64,000 nt of DNA from Lichenicoccus sp965213775 (lineage in GTDB: Bacteria > Pseudomonadota > Alphaproteobacteria > Acetobacterales > Acetobacteraceae), in NCBI GenBank assembly GCA_965213775.1, contig CBDCAC010000004.1, positions 1,548,234 to 1,612,233 of the forward strand. The letters are read 5' to 3'. The notes below the pieces were generated by a model. That model worked only from the letters and a program-made list of their open reading frames with translations. It did no database searches and was not told the origin of the DNA. Below are positions 1 to 8,222 of the stretch, in pieces (the first letter of the stretch is position 1; every line of letters starts with the position of its first letter). Made by a program: the position numbers and the translations under genes.

Positions 1-410
1 TCCCAGGCGAAGCGTCCGTCGCCCGACGAGTTCTGCAGCCCGCGCACGGTCTCGTCGTTGAGGCCGAGATTGAGCACGGTGTCCATCATGCCGGGCATCG
101 AGACCCGCGCGCCGGAGCGCACCGAGAGCAGCAGCGGCCGCTCGCGGTCGCCGAACGCGAGCCCGACCGCGCGCTCGACCTCGCCGAGTGCCGCCTCGAC
201 CTGCCCCGCGAGCGCCTCGGGATAGTGCCGGTCATTGCCGTAATAGGCGGTGCAGACCTCGGTGCTGATGGTGAAGCCGGGCGGCACCGGCAGGCCGATC
301 GCGGCCATCTCGGCGAGGTTGGCGCCCTTGCCGCCGAGCAGGTCGCGCATCCCGACGCCGCCCTCGTTGCGGTCGGCACCGAAGCTGTAGACCCATTTCG
401 TCGTCGTCAT
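1..410 (-). CDS. ppdK: Pyruvate phosphate dikinase, N-terminal part (runs off window)
   Basis: Partial gene: the start codon is at 410 and the reading frame stays open to the window edge, giving about 136 N-terminal residues. The start is supported by a strong GGGAGGG ribosome site just upstream. The sequence has the PPDK opening: the GKGANLAEM segment, then GLPVPPGFTIST, and VRSGARVSMPGMMDTVLNLG, which belong to the ATP-grasp nucleotide-binding domain. PPDK interconverts pyruvate and phosphoenolpyruvate using ATP and phosphate in the cytoplasm. It lies 38 bp downstream of, and is codirectional with, malate synthase G, which suits a C2/C3 carbon gluconeogenic unit. Recognition of the family is firm; the C-terminal phosphohistidine and PEP domains are not visible here. 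Confidence 0.93.
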   Translation of the reverse strand, partial: MTTTKWVYSFGADRNEGGVGMRDLLGGKGANLAEMAAIGLPVPPGFTISTEVCTAYYGNDRHYPEALAGQVEAALGEVERAVGLAFGDRERPLLLSVRSGARVSMPGMMDTVLNLGLNDETVRGLQNSSGDGRFAW

Positions 411-448
411 GCTGGCCCTCCCGGCTCGATGATTTTGATGCGCGCAGG

Positions 449-2683
449 CTAGCCGGCCGGCCGCGATTTCGCCGCCCGCCGCCAGCGATGCAGCGTCGCC
501 TCGGTGTAGCCGTTCGGCTGCGCGCCGCCCTCGAGAACCAGCTCGCACGCCGCCCTGAAGGCAGGCCCGTCATAGCCTGGCGCCATCGGGCGATACTGCG
601 GATCGGACGCGTTCTGCCGGTCGACCACGAGCGCCATGCGCCGCAGCGCCTGCATCACCTGCGGCTCCGAGACCAGGCCGTGCAGCAGCCAGTTGGCGAC
701 GTGCTGGCTGGAGATGCGCAGCGTCGCGCGGTCCTCCATCAGCCCGACCTCGTCCAGGTCCGGCACCTTGGAGCAGCCGATGCCGGCATCGACCCAGCGC
801 ACCACGTAGCCGAGGATGGATTGCGCGTTGCTGTCGAGCTCGCGGGCGATCGCCGCCGCGTCCGGCACCTCGTTGCCGGCGAGCGGCGGGATCAGCAGCG
901 TCTCCAGCGCGTCCGGCGGCTGGCCCGCCAGCGCGTCCTGGCGCTCGGCCACCGACACCTCGTGATAATGCAGCGCGTGCAGGGTCGCCGCGGTGGGCGA
1001 CGGCACCCAGGCGGTGCTGGCGCCGGCGCGCGGATGGGCCGCCTTCTGCGCCAGCATCTCGGCCATGCGGTCGGGTGCGGCCCACATGCCCTTGCCGATC
1101 TGCGCCCGCCCGCCCGGCCCCGAGATCAGCCCGCACGCCAGTCCGATCGCGACGTTGCGCTGCTCGTACGCCTCGATCCAGGGCGTCGACTTGATCGCCG
1201 CCTTGCGCACCATCGGGCCCGCGCGCATCGCGGTGTGGATCTCGTCTCCGGTGCGGTCGAGGAAGCCGGTGTTGATGAACACCACGCGTTGCCGGGCCTC
1301 GGCGATGCAGGCGGCGAGGTTGGCGCTGGTGCGACGCTCCTCGTCCATGATGCCGAGCTTCAGCGTGTGCGCCGCGAGCCCGAGCAGCGACTCCACCGCC
1401 GCGAGCAGCGCGTCGGTCAGCGCCACCTCGCCCGGTCCGTGCAGCTTCGGCTTGACGATGTAGACCGAGCCCGCCCGGCTGTTGCGCGGCCGGCCCTCGG
1501 CGCGCAGGTCGTGCAGCGCGATCAGCGCGGTCAGCGCCGCGTCGAGGAACCCCTCCGGGACCGGCTCGCCGTGCCGGTCCAGCACCGCGTCGGTCATCAT
1601 GTGGTGGCCGACATGGCGCACCAGCATCAGGCTGCGCCCGGGCAGCGTCAGCGTGCCGCCCTGCGGCGTGCGATACCTGCGGTCGTCGGCGAGACGGCGC
1701 TCGATCTGGCGCCCCGCCTTCTCGAAGCGCGCACTGAGGGTGCCGCGCATCAGCCCGAGCCAGTTGCGGTAGACCAGCACCTTGTCGTCGGCATCGACCG
1801 CGGCGACGCTGTCCTCGAGATCGATGATCGTGCTCAGCGCCGCCTCCAGCACGAGGTCGGCGAGGCCGGCGGGGCTGTCGCGGCCGACCCTGTGGGCGCG
1901 GTCGATGCAAAGCTCGAGATGCAGCCCGTTATGGCGCAGCAGCACGATCTCGGGCGCCTCGCCGGCGCCGACGAAGCCCGCGAGCTGCTCCGGCCGCGCG
2001 AGCCCCGCCGCGCCGCCGCCCGCGAGATCGGCGCGCAGTGCCCCGTCCGCGACCCGGTAGCGCACCACCTCGGCATGGGCGGCCGGGCCGCCGCCGTCCC
2101 GCGCCAGCGGCGTCACGGTGTCGAGCAGCCGCGCGGCGGCACGCACCACCTCGGCGCCGCGCGCGGCGTTGAAGCCGTCGCCGCGCGCCAGCGCGCCGCC
2201 CTCGTCGATCGCGTCGGTGCCGTATAGCGCGTCGTACAGGCTGCCCCAGCGCGCGTTGGCGGCGTTCAGCGCGTAGCGCGCGTTGGTCACCGGCACCACC
2301 AGCTGCGGACCCGACAGTCGCGCGATCTCGTCGTCGACGTCCCGGGTCTCGATGCGGAACGGCGGCGGCTCCGGCACCAGGTAGCCGATCCCGCGCAGGA
2401 AGCCGACCTGCGCCGACGGGTCCGGCCGCTCGCCGGCCTGCGCCCGGTGGTAGCGGTCGATCTCGTCCTGCAGCCGGTCGCGCTCGGCGAGCAGTGCCAC
2501 CAGACGCGGCCCGAGTGCCGCGAGCAGGTCCGAGAAGCCGGCCCAGAACCGGTCGATGGTGACGCCGGTGCCGGGCAGCGCCTCGTCGGCGACGAAGTCG
2601 GCCAGCGTGCGGGCCACCCGCAGGCCGGCCAGCCCCACGTAGTTCCCGGCCGCGCGCGCAGAGCGATCCATGTTCTCGTTCAT
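449..2683 (-). CDS. glcB: Malate synthase G
   Basis: 744 residues, slightly longer than the usual 720 or so of the G isoform. It condenses glyoxylate and acetyl-CoA to malate, the second step of the glyoxylate bypass. Visible landmarks are TIIDLEDSVAAVDADDK (Mg-binding acidic segment), the arginine-containing RSLMLVRHVGHHM, FINTGFLDRTGDEIHT, and MEDRATLRISSQH, which holds the catalytic aspartate. An alternative in-frame ATG lies four codons downstream at 2671; neither start has a strong ribosome site. It is transcribed away from a ScfR/RamB-like regulator across a 304-bp spacer, which suggests direct control of the bypass by short-chain acyl status. Family assignment is secure; the regulatory link is inference. 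Confidence 0.95.
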   Translation of the reverse strand: MNENMDRSARAAGNYVGLAGLRVARTLADFVADEALPGTGVTIDRFWAGFSDLLAALGPRLVALLAERDRLQDEIDRYHRAQAGERPDPSAQVGFLRGIGYLVPEPPPFRIETRDVDDEIARLSGPQLVVPVTNARYALNAANARWGSLYDALYGTDAIDEGGALARGDGFNAARGAEVVRAAARLLDTVTPLARDGGGPAAHAEVVRYRVADGALRADLAGGGAAGLARPEQLAGFVGAGEAPEIVLLRHNGLHLELCIDRAHRVGRDSPAGLADLVLEAALSTIIDLEDSVAAVDADDKVLVYRNWLGLMRGTLSARFEKAGRQIERRLADDRRYRTPQGGTLTLPGRSLMLVRHVGHHMMTDAVLDRHGEPVPEGFLDAALTALIALHDLRAEGRPRNSRAGSVYIVKPKLHGPGEVALTDALLAAVESLLGLAAHTLKLGIMDEERRTSANLAACIAEARQRVVFINTGFLDRTGDEIHTAMRAGPMVRKAAIKSTPWIEAYEQRNVAIGLACGLISGPGGRAQIGKGMWAAPDRMAEMLAQKAAHPRAGASTAWVPSPTAATLHALHYHEVSVAERQDALAGQPPDALETLLIPPLAGNEVPDAAAIARELDSNAQSILGYVVRWVDAGIGCSKVPDLDEVGLMEDRATLRISSQHVANWLLHGLVSEPQVMQALRRMALVVDRQNASDPQYRPMAPGYDGPAFRAACELVLEGGAQPNGYTEATLHRWRRAAKSRPAG

Positions 2684-2987
2684 CCGACGACGTTCAGCGT
2701 CGAGCTTGATCCGTCGGGCCGGGGCGCGGAAGCCCCCGGAGCCCCGGTGGATGTCAGATGACGGTTCGGTGCGCGCGCCGGATCCGAGCGGCCGGGCGGC
2801 GGCGTGGTCCGGGGCTGCGGTCCGGATCGTTGGCGGGGATCATGATCGACCTCGGCGGCATGCATCAGGCGGTTCCCTTACGACGCCGCGACCGCGCGCG
2901 CAGGAGGGAAAACCGCGCCGTCCTGGTAAAGCGGTGGCGGCCGTGACAAGACTTCGACCGGATCTGTAAATCGTGTAAATAACCACG
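2684..2987. promoter_or_regulatory. Divergent glcB/regulator intergenic region with TGTAAAT direct repeat
   Basis: This 304-bp spacer holds no gene I can support. At 2965-2980, just before the regulator ATG at 2988, is a direct repeat TGTAAAT-CG-TGTAAAT. Its AT-rich composition stands out from surrounding GC-rich DNA. It could be an autoregulatory operator for the XRE/ScfR protein or part of a -10 region. RamB-type regulators are known to bind short AT-rich motifs near glyoxylate-cycle genes; that this repeat is such a site is inference. Confidence 0.45.
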
Positions 2988-4403
2988 ATGAACCGTCCGA
3001 TGATCGGCCCCAGGATCGGCCAGGCGATCCGCCGCCTGCGCAAGGAGCGCGGGCTGACCCAGGCCGGCCTCGCCACCCGGCTCGGCATCTCGGCCAGCTA
3101 CCTCAACCTGATCGAGCATGACGAGCGCAGCGTCACCGCCTCGCTGCTGATCAAGCTCACCCGCCTGCTCGACGTCGACGTGGAGGCCTTCACCGGTCTC
3201 GAGCAGCGCAGCCTGGCGCTCGGGCTGCGCGAGGCGCTGACCGATCCGCTGCTGGACGGGGAGCCGATCCCCGAGGAGGCGTACGCGGCGATCGCCGCCC
3301 ACCCGGCGGCGGCGCGCGCGGTGCTGGCGCTGTCGCGCGCCTGGGCGGCGGCGCGCGAGGACGCGCTCGGCGTCGCCCTGCCGTCCGGCCGCAGGGTCAA
3401 GCTGCCGCACGAGGAGGCGCGCGCCCTGTTCAACCGGCAGGGCAACCACTTCCCGGCCCTGGAGGAGGCGGCGCAGTCGGTGCGCGCGGCGCTGGAAGGC
3501 GACGGGCTCGCCGGCCAGTCGGAGATGAACCATGCCATCGCCGAGCGGCTGCGCCATCGGCACGGCCTGCTGGTGCGGGTGGCGCCGCTGGAGGGCGCGC
3601 TCCGCTCCTACAGCCCCGGCAGCCGCCTGCTGGTGCTGTCGGACCTGCTCAAGCGCGAGAGCCGCGGGTTCCACATGGCCTTCCAGCTGATGCTGATCGA
3701 GGCGCATGACAGCGTCGAGGCGCTGCTGGCCGAGGTCGCCCCGTCCTCGCCGGAGGCGGCGTCGGTGATGCGCATCGGGCTGATCAACTATGCCGCGGCG
3801 GCGCTGCTGATGCCCTACGCCGCGATCCTCGCCGCCGCCTCGTCGCTCCGCTACGACATCGACATCCTCGCCGCCCGCTTCGCGGTCTCCTACGAGCAGG
3901 CGGCGCAGCGCCTCTCGACGCTGCAGCGGCCCGGGCAGCGCGGCCTGCCGTTCTTCTTCCTGCGCATCGACGCCGCGAGCAACATCTCCAAGGCGTTCTC
4001 CGGCGCCGGCTTCCCGCTCGCCCATTCCGGCGGGTCCTGCCCGCGCTGGGTCGCCAACACCGCCTTCGCCGCACCCGGCCGGATCAACGTCCAGGTCGGC
4101 CAGTTCTCCGACGGCGCCACCTACCTGTGCTTCGCGCGCGTGGTGACCGGGATCGCCACCGCCTGGAGCGAGCCGCCGCCCTCGCACGTGATCGCGATGG
4201 GATGCGAGATCGGCCACGCCGCCTCGCTGGTCTACGGCGACGGCATCGACATCGCCGCCGCCGCCACCCCGATCGGGCTGTCCTGCCGGCTGTGCGACTG
4301 GACCGGCTGCCGCAGCCGCGCCTTCCCGCCGCTCAACCACCGGCTGTCGCTGGACGTGCATCGCCGGCTGAGCGCGCCGATGATGTCCACACCGGAGCGC
4401 TGA
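2988..4403 (+). CDS. ScfR/RamB-type XRE-family transcriptional regulator
   Basis: 471 residues. Residues about 8-65 form an HTH_3 domain (IRRLRKERGLTQAGLATRLG, then ISASYLNLIEHDERSV). The middle resembles the IrrE/M78 peptidase-like domain but the zinc motif is degenerate (RGFHMAFQLML rather than HExxH). The C-terminus has the cysteine-containing DUF2083-like segment (CRLCDWTGCRSRAFPP). This architecture is that of short-chain acyl regulators such as Corynebacterium RamB, which controls acetate and glyoxylate genes. Divergence from malate synthase G fits that role. The stop codon overlaps the ATG of the next gene. DNA target and ligand are inferred, not shown. Confidence 0.85.
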   Translation: MNRPMIGPRIGQAIRRLRKERGLTQAGLATRLGISASYLNLIEHDERSVTASLLIKLTRLLDVDVEAFTGLEQRSLALGLREALTDPLLDGEPIPEEAYAAIAAHPAAARAVLALSRAWAAAREDALGVALPSGRRVKLPHEEARALFNRQGNHFPALEEAAQSVRAALEGDGLAGQSEMNHAIAERLRHRHGLLVRVAPLEGALRSYSPGSRLLVLSDLLKRESRGFHMAFQLMLIEAHDSVEALLAEVAPSSPEAASVMRIGLINYAAAALLMPYAAILAAASSLRYDIDILAARFAVSYEQAAQRLSTLQRPGQRGLPFFFLRIDAASNISKAFSGAGFPLAHSGGSCPRWVANTAFAAPGRINVQVGQFSDGATYLCFARVVTGIATAWSEPPPSHVIAMGCEIGHAASLVYGDGIDIAAAATPIGLSCRLCDWTGCRSRAFPPLNHRLSLDVHRRLSAPMMSTPER

Positions 4404-5953
4404 TGTCCGCCCTCCCGCGGCGTGCCGGCGCACCGACGCCGGCGCGCCTGCTCGCGGGGCTGCGGCGCATCCCCGACCGCGCCCTGCTGCTCATGGCGGC
4501 CATGTTGCTCGTGTTCGGCTACGTCATGGGCATCCTGCACAACCAGGCGCGGCCGGGCGCGCGGGCGCTGTATCCGCAAGGCTGGTGGGGCTGGTCCGAT
4601 CAGGGCCTGTACCTGCGCTCGGTGCGCGCGTTCGCCGTTCTCGACCTGCGGCCGAGCGAGCACTGGTATCCGCTCGGCTACGCGCTGCTCGGCGCGCCGT
4701 TCGCGTCGCTGCTGCCGAGCCAACCCTTCCTGCTGGTCGACCTGGCCTGCCTGCTGGCGAGCTTCGCGGGCTTCGTCGCCTTCGCGCGCGGCTGCGGCAT
4801 CGGCGTCCCCGCCTCGGCCGGCGCCTTCCTGCTCGGCACGCTCGGCAGCCAGTCGGTGCGCGAGAACTGGGTGATCCCGTGGACCACCACGCCGGCCACT
4901 GCCGCGATCTGGCTGTTCCTGGCGCTGTGCGTCCGCCACCTGGGCGCTGCCCTCCACGAGCCGCGGCCGCGGCGGCGGCGCCGTCTGCTGCTGGCCGGGA
5001 TGCTGGCCAGCCTGATCGGGCTGTTCCGCCCGACCGACCTGCTGCTGCCGGCGGTGGCGGCCGTGCTGCTCGGCGCCTGGGGCCTGCGCGACCGCACGCT
5101 GCGGCCAGCCGACCCACCGCTGCTGCTGCTGGGGGCGGCACTGCCGGCGCTCCCGTACGGCCTGCTGTACCTGCGCATCTACGGGCCGCATCCGACCGCC
5201 TACATGCTGAACTCGCGCGCGATCGGCTTTCGCCTCGAAGAGCTGCCGCTCAAGACCATGCTGCTGCTGATCGCGCCCAGGCCCTGGTTTCCCTCCGGCA
5301 GCGGCCTGCTGATGCGGCTGCCCTGGATGGCGGCCGGGTTCGCCGGCATGCTGCTGCTGCCCACCCTGCGGCCGCGCGTGGCTCGGCGCGGCCTGACGCT
5401 GCTGACGGCGATGATGCTGGCCTACATGGCCCTGTTCTTCAGCTACGTCGACCTGCTGCCCAGCGGGCTGTGGGCCTACAAGAACGTGCATTATTTCAAG
5501 TGGCTGCTGCCGGGCTTCGCGCTGCTCGGAGTGGTGTTCCTGGATGCGCTGCGGCACCGGCCGCGCCGGGCGCCGATCCTGGCCCTGCTCGCGGTCGTGC
5601 TGCTCAGCACCGTCCGGCTGGTGCCGGTGCCGGCCGCCGGCGGCGCCGCGCGGCTGCTGCAGTACGCGGCCAAGCCGCCGTACTGGTCGAGATCCTATTT
5701 CGGCCGCTCGCGGCTCGCCGATGCGCGCGGCGTGTTCGAGAACATCCAGACCATGCGTATCCTGCCCGACGACCAGGGCCTGCGCGTGCTCTCGCTGTCG
5801 CGCCCGTTCGAGGGCCGCCCGGTCTGGCTGCAGCAGGGCGGCCTGAACATCAGGCCGGGCGAGGTGCCGCAGGCCTGGGCCGGCCACGTCGCGTTCGGCT
5901 GGCCGTGCTGGCTGCCGCCCTACGCCTGCGATCACCTCTTGCCGCGGCATTGA
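4403..5953 (+). CDS. Polytopic membrane protein, possibly GT-C glycosyltransferase-like
   Basis: 516 residues if it starts at the ATG that overlaps the upstream stop codon (TGATG), implying translational coupling. It has a basic N-terminus followed by about ten hydrophobic segments separated by short arginine-rich loops, for example residues 24-42, 90-125 and 130-175. An early periplasmic-type loop contains GWWGWSDQGLYLRS, and acidic/aromatic residues in the first large loop are a feature of GT-C enzymes such as PMT/ArnT relatives. I do not recognise a diagnostic catalytic motif, so the assignment is only structural. It may act on lipid-linked sugars at the cytoplasmic membrane. No obvious functional link with the upstream regulator is visible. 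Confidence 0.6.
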   Translation: MSALPRRAGAPTPARLLAGLRRIPDRALLLMAAMLLVFGYVMGILHNQARPGARALYPQGWWGWSDQGLYLRSVRAFAVLDLRPSEHWYPLGYALLGAPFASLLPSQPFLLVDLACLLASFAGFVAFARGCGIGVPASAGAFLLGTLGSQSVRENWVIPWTTTPATAAIWLFLALCVRHLGAALHEPRPRRRRRLLLAGMLASLIGLFRPTDLLLPAVAAVLLGAWGLRDRTLRPADPPLLLLGAALPALPYGLLYLRIYGPHPTAYMLNSRAIGFRLEELPLKTMLLLIAPRPWFPSGSGLLMRLPWMAAGFAGMLLLPTLRPRVARRGLTLLTAMMLAYMALFFSYVDLLPSGLWAYKNVHYFKWLLPGFALLGVVFLDALRHRPRRAPILALLAVVLLSTVRLVPVPAAGGAARLLQYAAKPPYWSRSYFGRSRLADARGVFENIQTMRILPDDQGLRVLSLSRPFEGRPVWLQQGGLNIRPGEVPQAWAGHVAFGWPCWLPPYACDHLLPRH

Positions 5954-6079
5954 GGCGGCGCGCCGCCGGCGCGGCCGCGGCTGGCGGTCCGGCGGGCAGC
6001 GTCCTAGCTTGTCCTGCCCCCTCGGGTCCCGGGCTCGAGAGGCCTCGGCTCGTCCGAGCCAGTGCGAAGGAAGCTGCCG

Positions 6080-6682
6080 ATGGACGACCATGCGATGGCC
6101 GAGGCGCTGGCGGCGGCGATGGCGCATAGCGGCATGCCGATGGTGCTGTCCGATCCGCGCCTGCCGGATTGTCCGATGGTCGCGGTCAACCAGGCGTTCG
6201 CGGATCTCGCCGGCGCGCCGCACGACGCGCTCATCGGCCGCAACTGCCGCTTCCTGCAGGGCGCCAATACCGATCCGCAGGCGCGCCAGCGCATCCGCTC
6301 CTGCCTCGATGCCGGCCAGGGCTGCATCGAGTGGATCGTGAACTACCGCCGCGACGGCGCGATGTTCTGGAACCTGCTGTTCATCTCGCCGGTGCGTGGC
6401 GCCGACGGCGCGCTGCGCTACTTCTTCGGCAGCCAGTTCGACATCAGCAAGGGCTTCCCCGAAGGGATGGACGAGGTGAGCCTGGGACGCGCCCACGTCG
6501 CGCCGGAGCTGGAGCATGAGTTCCACGCCCTGCTGCACGAGATCGTCGAGCGCACCGGCGAGGCGGAGTCCGAAGTCCCGGTGCTGCGCGCCCAGGCGCT
6601 GGAGCGGATCGTGACCGCGGCGCATCGGCTGGCGGAGATCTCGACCAGCCTCGCGCCGGGCAGCCGGGGCGGCGGCATGTAG
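6080..6682 (+). CDS. LOV-domain blue-light sensor (LOV-only protein)
   Basis: 200 residues starting at an ATG preceded by AAGGAAG six bases away; an earlier in-frame start at 6062 lacks this site. Residues about 15-125 are a PAS/LOV domain with the flavin signature GRNCRFLQG, whose cysteine forms the photoadduct with FMN. The conserved strands FWNLLFISPV and YFFGSQFDIS, with the glutamine that hydrogen-bonds flavin, are intact. The C-terminal 75 residues are predicted helical and contain no kinase, HTH or GGDEF domain, so this is a short-LOV protein that would signal through dimer rearrangement or a partner. Its position close to a photosynthesis gene cluster is suggestive but no direct link is visible. 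Confidence 0.9.
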   Translation: MDDHAMAEALAAAMAHSGMPMVLSDPRLPDCPMVAVNQAFADLAGAPHDALIGRNCRFLQGANTDPQARQRIRSCLDAGQGCIEWIVNYRRDGAMFWNLLFISPVRGADGALRYFFGSQFDISKGFPEGMDEVSLGRAHVAPELEHEFHALLHEIVERTGEAESEVPVLRAQALERIVTAAHRLAEISTSLAPGSRGGGM

Positions 6683-6719
6683 TCGCCGCGGCCGCTCAGG
6701 GGACGGGCGAGGCGCCCGC

Positions 6720-7850
6720 TCACGGCAGCAGGCGCGGGTTGCGCCAGCCCTGCACGCCGTCCACGGCCACCGACAGGTTCGACGTGCCGGCCAGAGGTTT
6801 GATCGACAGGATCGCGGGACGCTCGATCTCGAGCTGCCAGCCGGACCGCAGCAGCGTGTCGAACAGCGACCCCTCGATCTGCCGCGAATGGGTGCCGACC
6901 ACCAGGTAGGCGACCTTCTCGTCGAGGGTCGGCAGGCACTCCGCGATCAGCGCCGCCTCGCCGCCCTGGATGTCGACGTGCAGCAGGTCGATGCGCGGCA
7001 GCGAGGCGGCGAGTTCGGCGAGCGGGATCATCGGCAGCGCGTCGTCGCTTCCGGTCCGCGACGCGGCCCGGCGCTGCTCGTCCGTGGCGTCCAGGTTCGG
7101 CTGCAGGTTCCACTCGCCGCCGCCCCGCTGCTGGCGCGGGAACAGGGCGGTGCCGGACTGCCCGGCGGCGACGCCGTGGTGCAGCGTCACCTGCGCGGGC
7201 GCGAAGCCGTTCGCGGCACAGGTCTCGCGCGCGAAGGCGACATGACCGGCGTCGCCCTCGATGCCCACCAGGCGCACCTCCAGGCCGGCGCGGCGCGCCG
7301 CGGCGCCGGTGTTGTTCATCCAGCATCCCCAGCCGCAGCCGAGCTCGATCACGGTGAAGCTGTCCCGCGCCAGATCGACGGCGCGCAACGCCGCCGCCCA
7401 CTCGGCGATGTCGGCATGCCAGTTGGCGGGGATCGGGATCGCCTCGACCTGGCCGCCGCGCGGTCCGAGCACGGTGGGGAGGATCCTGTGGTCGACCAGC
7501 ACGCCCAGGAAGTTGCGCACGTAGCCCGCGACCGGCTCCAGGTCGGGCACCGCATGACGATGGATCGCGCCCAGCGCGTCGAAGCTCGCATGGTAGTGGA
7601 AGAACGGGCTCTGTTCGCCCGAGGTGAGGGTGGCGTGCTCGAGCTCGAGCCGCGCGAGCTTCTCCGACAGCAGCCGCCGTTCGGCGAGCAGGGCCGCGTT
7701 CGCGTCCCTGAGCCGGCGCCAGACCGGAAGCCGCGACGCCGCCCGCCGCGCCCAGCTACGGGTCGGCGGTGCAGGCTCCCGCGACGCGGCGGCGCTATCC
7801 TGGGAGGTCGACCCCTCTGAGGAGCCGCGGCGGAGGGTTGATCCGGTCAT
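6720..7850 (-). CDS. FkbM-family methyltransferase
   Basis: 376 residues. The N-terminal 40 residues are low-complexity and basic, followed by a probable coiled coil around residues 45-75 (RRLRDANAALLAERRLLSEK). The methyltransferase domain has SAM motif I as VIELGCGWGCW around residue 165, a later acidic strand LVGIEGD, and LLHVDIQGGE typical of FkbM enzymes. Members methylate oxygen atoms on glycans, polyketides or lipids. The substrate cannot be deduced. The start codon has no convincing ribosome site, so the true start could be somewhat downstream. It is codirectional with the photosynthesis operon but separated from it by 143 bp containing a dispersed palindromic repeat. Confidence 0.8.
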   Translation of the reverse strand: MTGSTLRRGSSEGSTSQDSAAASREPAPPTRSWARRAASRLPVWRRLRDANAALLAERRLLSEKLARLELEHATLTSGEQSPFFHYHASFDALGAIHRHAVPDLEPVAGYVRNFLGVLVDHRILPTVLGPRGGQVEAIPIPANWHADIAEWAAALRAVDLARDSFTVIELGCGWGCWMNNTGAAARRAGLEVRLVGIEGDAGHVAFARETCAANGFAPAQVTLHHGVAAGQSGTALFPRQQRGGGEWNLQPNLDATDEQRRAASRTGSDDALPMIPLAELAASLPRIDLLHVDIQGGEAALIAECLPTLDEKVAYLVVGTHSRQIEGSLFDTLLRSGWQLEIERPAILSIKPLAGTSNLSVAVDGVQGWRNPRLLP

Positions 7851-7876
7851 GCTCCGGCAGGCTTTGGAGAGATGGA

Positions 7877-7925
7877 GGCAAGGTCGCCGCCCTTGACCCG
7901 CTGGCGCCGGAGGCCCCGGACCCCG
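7877..7925. repeat. Dispersed GC-rich palindromic element, copy A
   Basis: Contains the pattern GCCGCCCTTGACCCGC followed by GGAGGCCCCGGACCCC. The same order of blocks recurs at 37982-38031, 44523-44562 and 50686-50736, always between genes. It can fold through GGCC/GGCC and GGGCGCTGCCC-type arms. Function may be REP-like mRNA end protection or termination; this is inferred from placement only. Confidence 0.6.
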
Positions 7926-7993
7926 TCTTCTGAAATTATGGTCTTCAAAGGCTTGCCTGTTCTTCGTCGGGATAGCTCGAATTCATCGGCCTG

Positions 7994-8197
7994 CTAGCCC
8001 GGCTGCATCAGGACCCGGTAGACCACCTGCCAGTAGGGGGCGGCGAACAGGATCACCCCGGCGGCGATGCCGGTGAGCACCACGACCGAGGTCAGCGACC
8101 ACAGGCCGTGCAGGCGACGCTGGCGCCACGCATAGACCGAGCCGCCGGCGAGCCAGAGCCAGATCAGGCCCACCACCACGAACAACCAGAGATACAT
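7994..8197 (-). CDS. Small two-helix membrane protein at the end of the puf operon
   Basis: 67 residues with two hydrophobic segments: residues 2-23 (tryptophan-rich, LFVVVGLIWLWLAGG) and 34-56, joined by a basic loop WRQRRLHG that predicts a cytoplasmic turn. It starts 25 bp after the triheme cytochrome c stop codon on the same strand, so it is probably the last gene of the crtEF-bch-puf transcript. It is not PufX or PufQ as I know them. A role as a membrane anchor or small subunit for the preceding cytochrome is a reasonable guess from position and size. No family was recognised. Confidence 0.6.
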   Translation of the reverse strand: MYLWLFVVVGLIWLWLAGGSVYAWRQRRLHGLWSLTSVVVLTGIAAGVILFAAPYWQVVYRVLMQPG

Positions 8198-8222
8198 CGC
8201 CGTCCTCCCCGAGAGCCCGGGA

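Noticed and set aside
488..2227. Long plus-strand open frame opposite glcB
   Set aside because: Arginine/alanine-rich composition without motifs; it is the antisense shadow of malate synthase G in GC-rich DNA.
4232..6625. 797-codon minus-strand open frame
   Set aside because: It spans several plus-strand genes and the spacer between them and has no domain signature; GC-rich antisense artefact.
7994..8197. Identification of the 67-residue protein as PufX
   Set aside because: PufX has one membrane helix and lies after pufM in Rhodobacter; here there are two helices and the gene follows two cytochrome genes.
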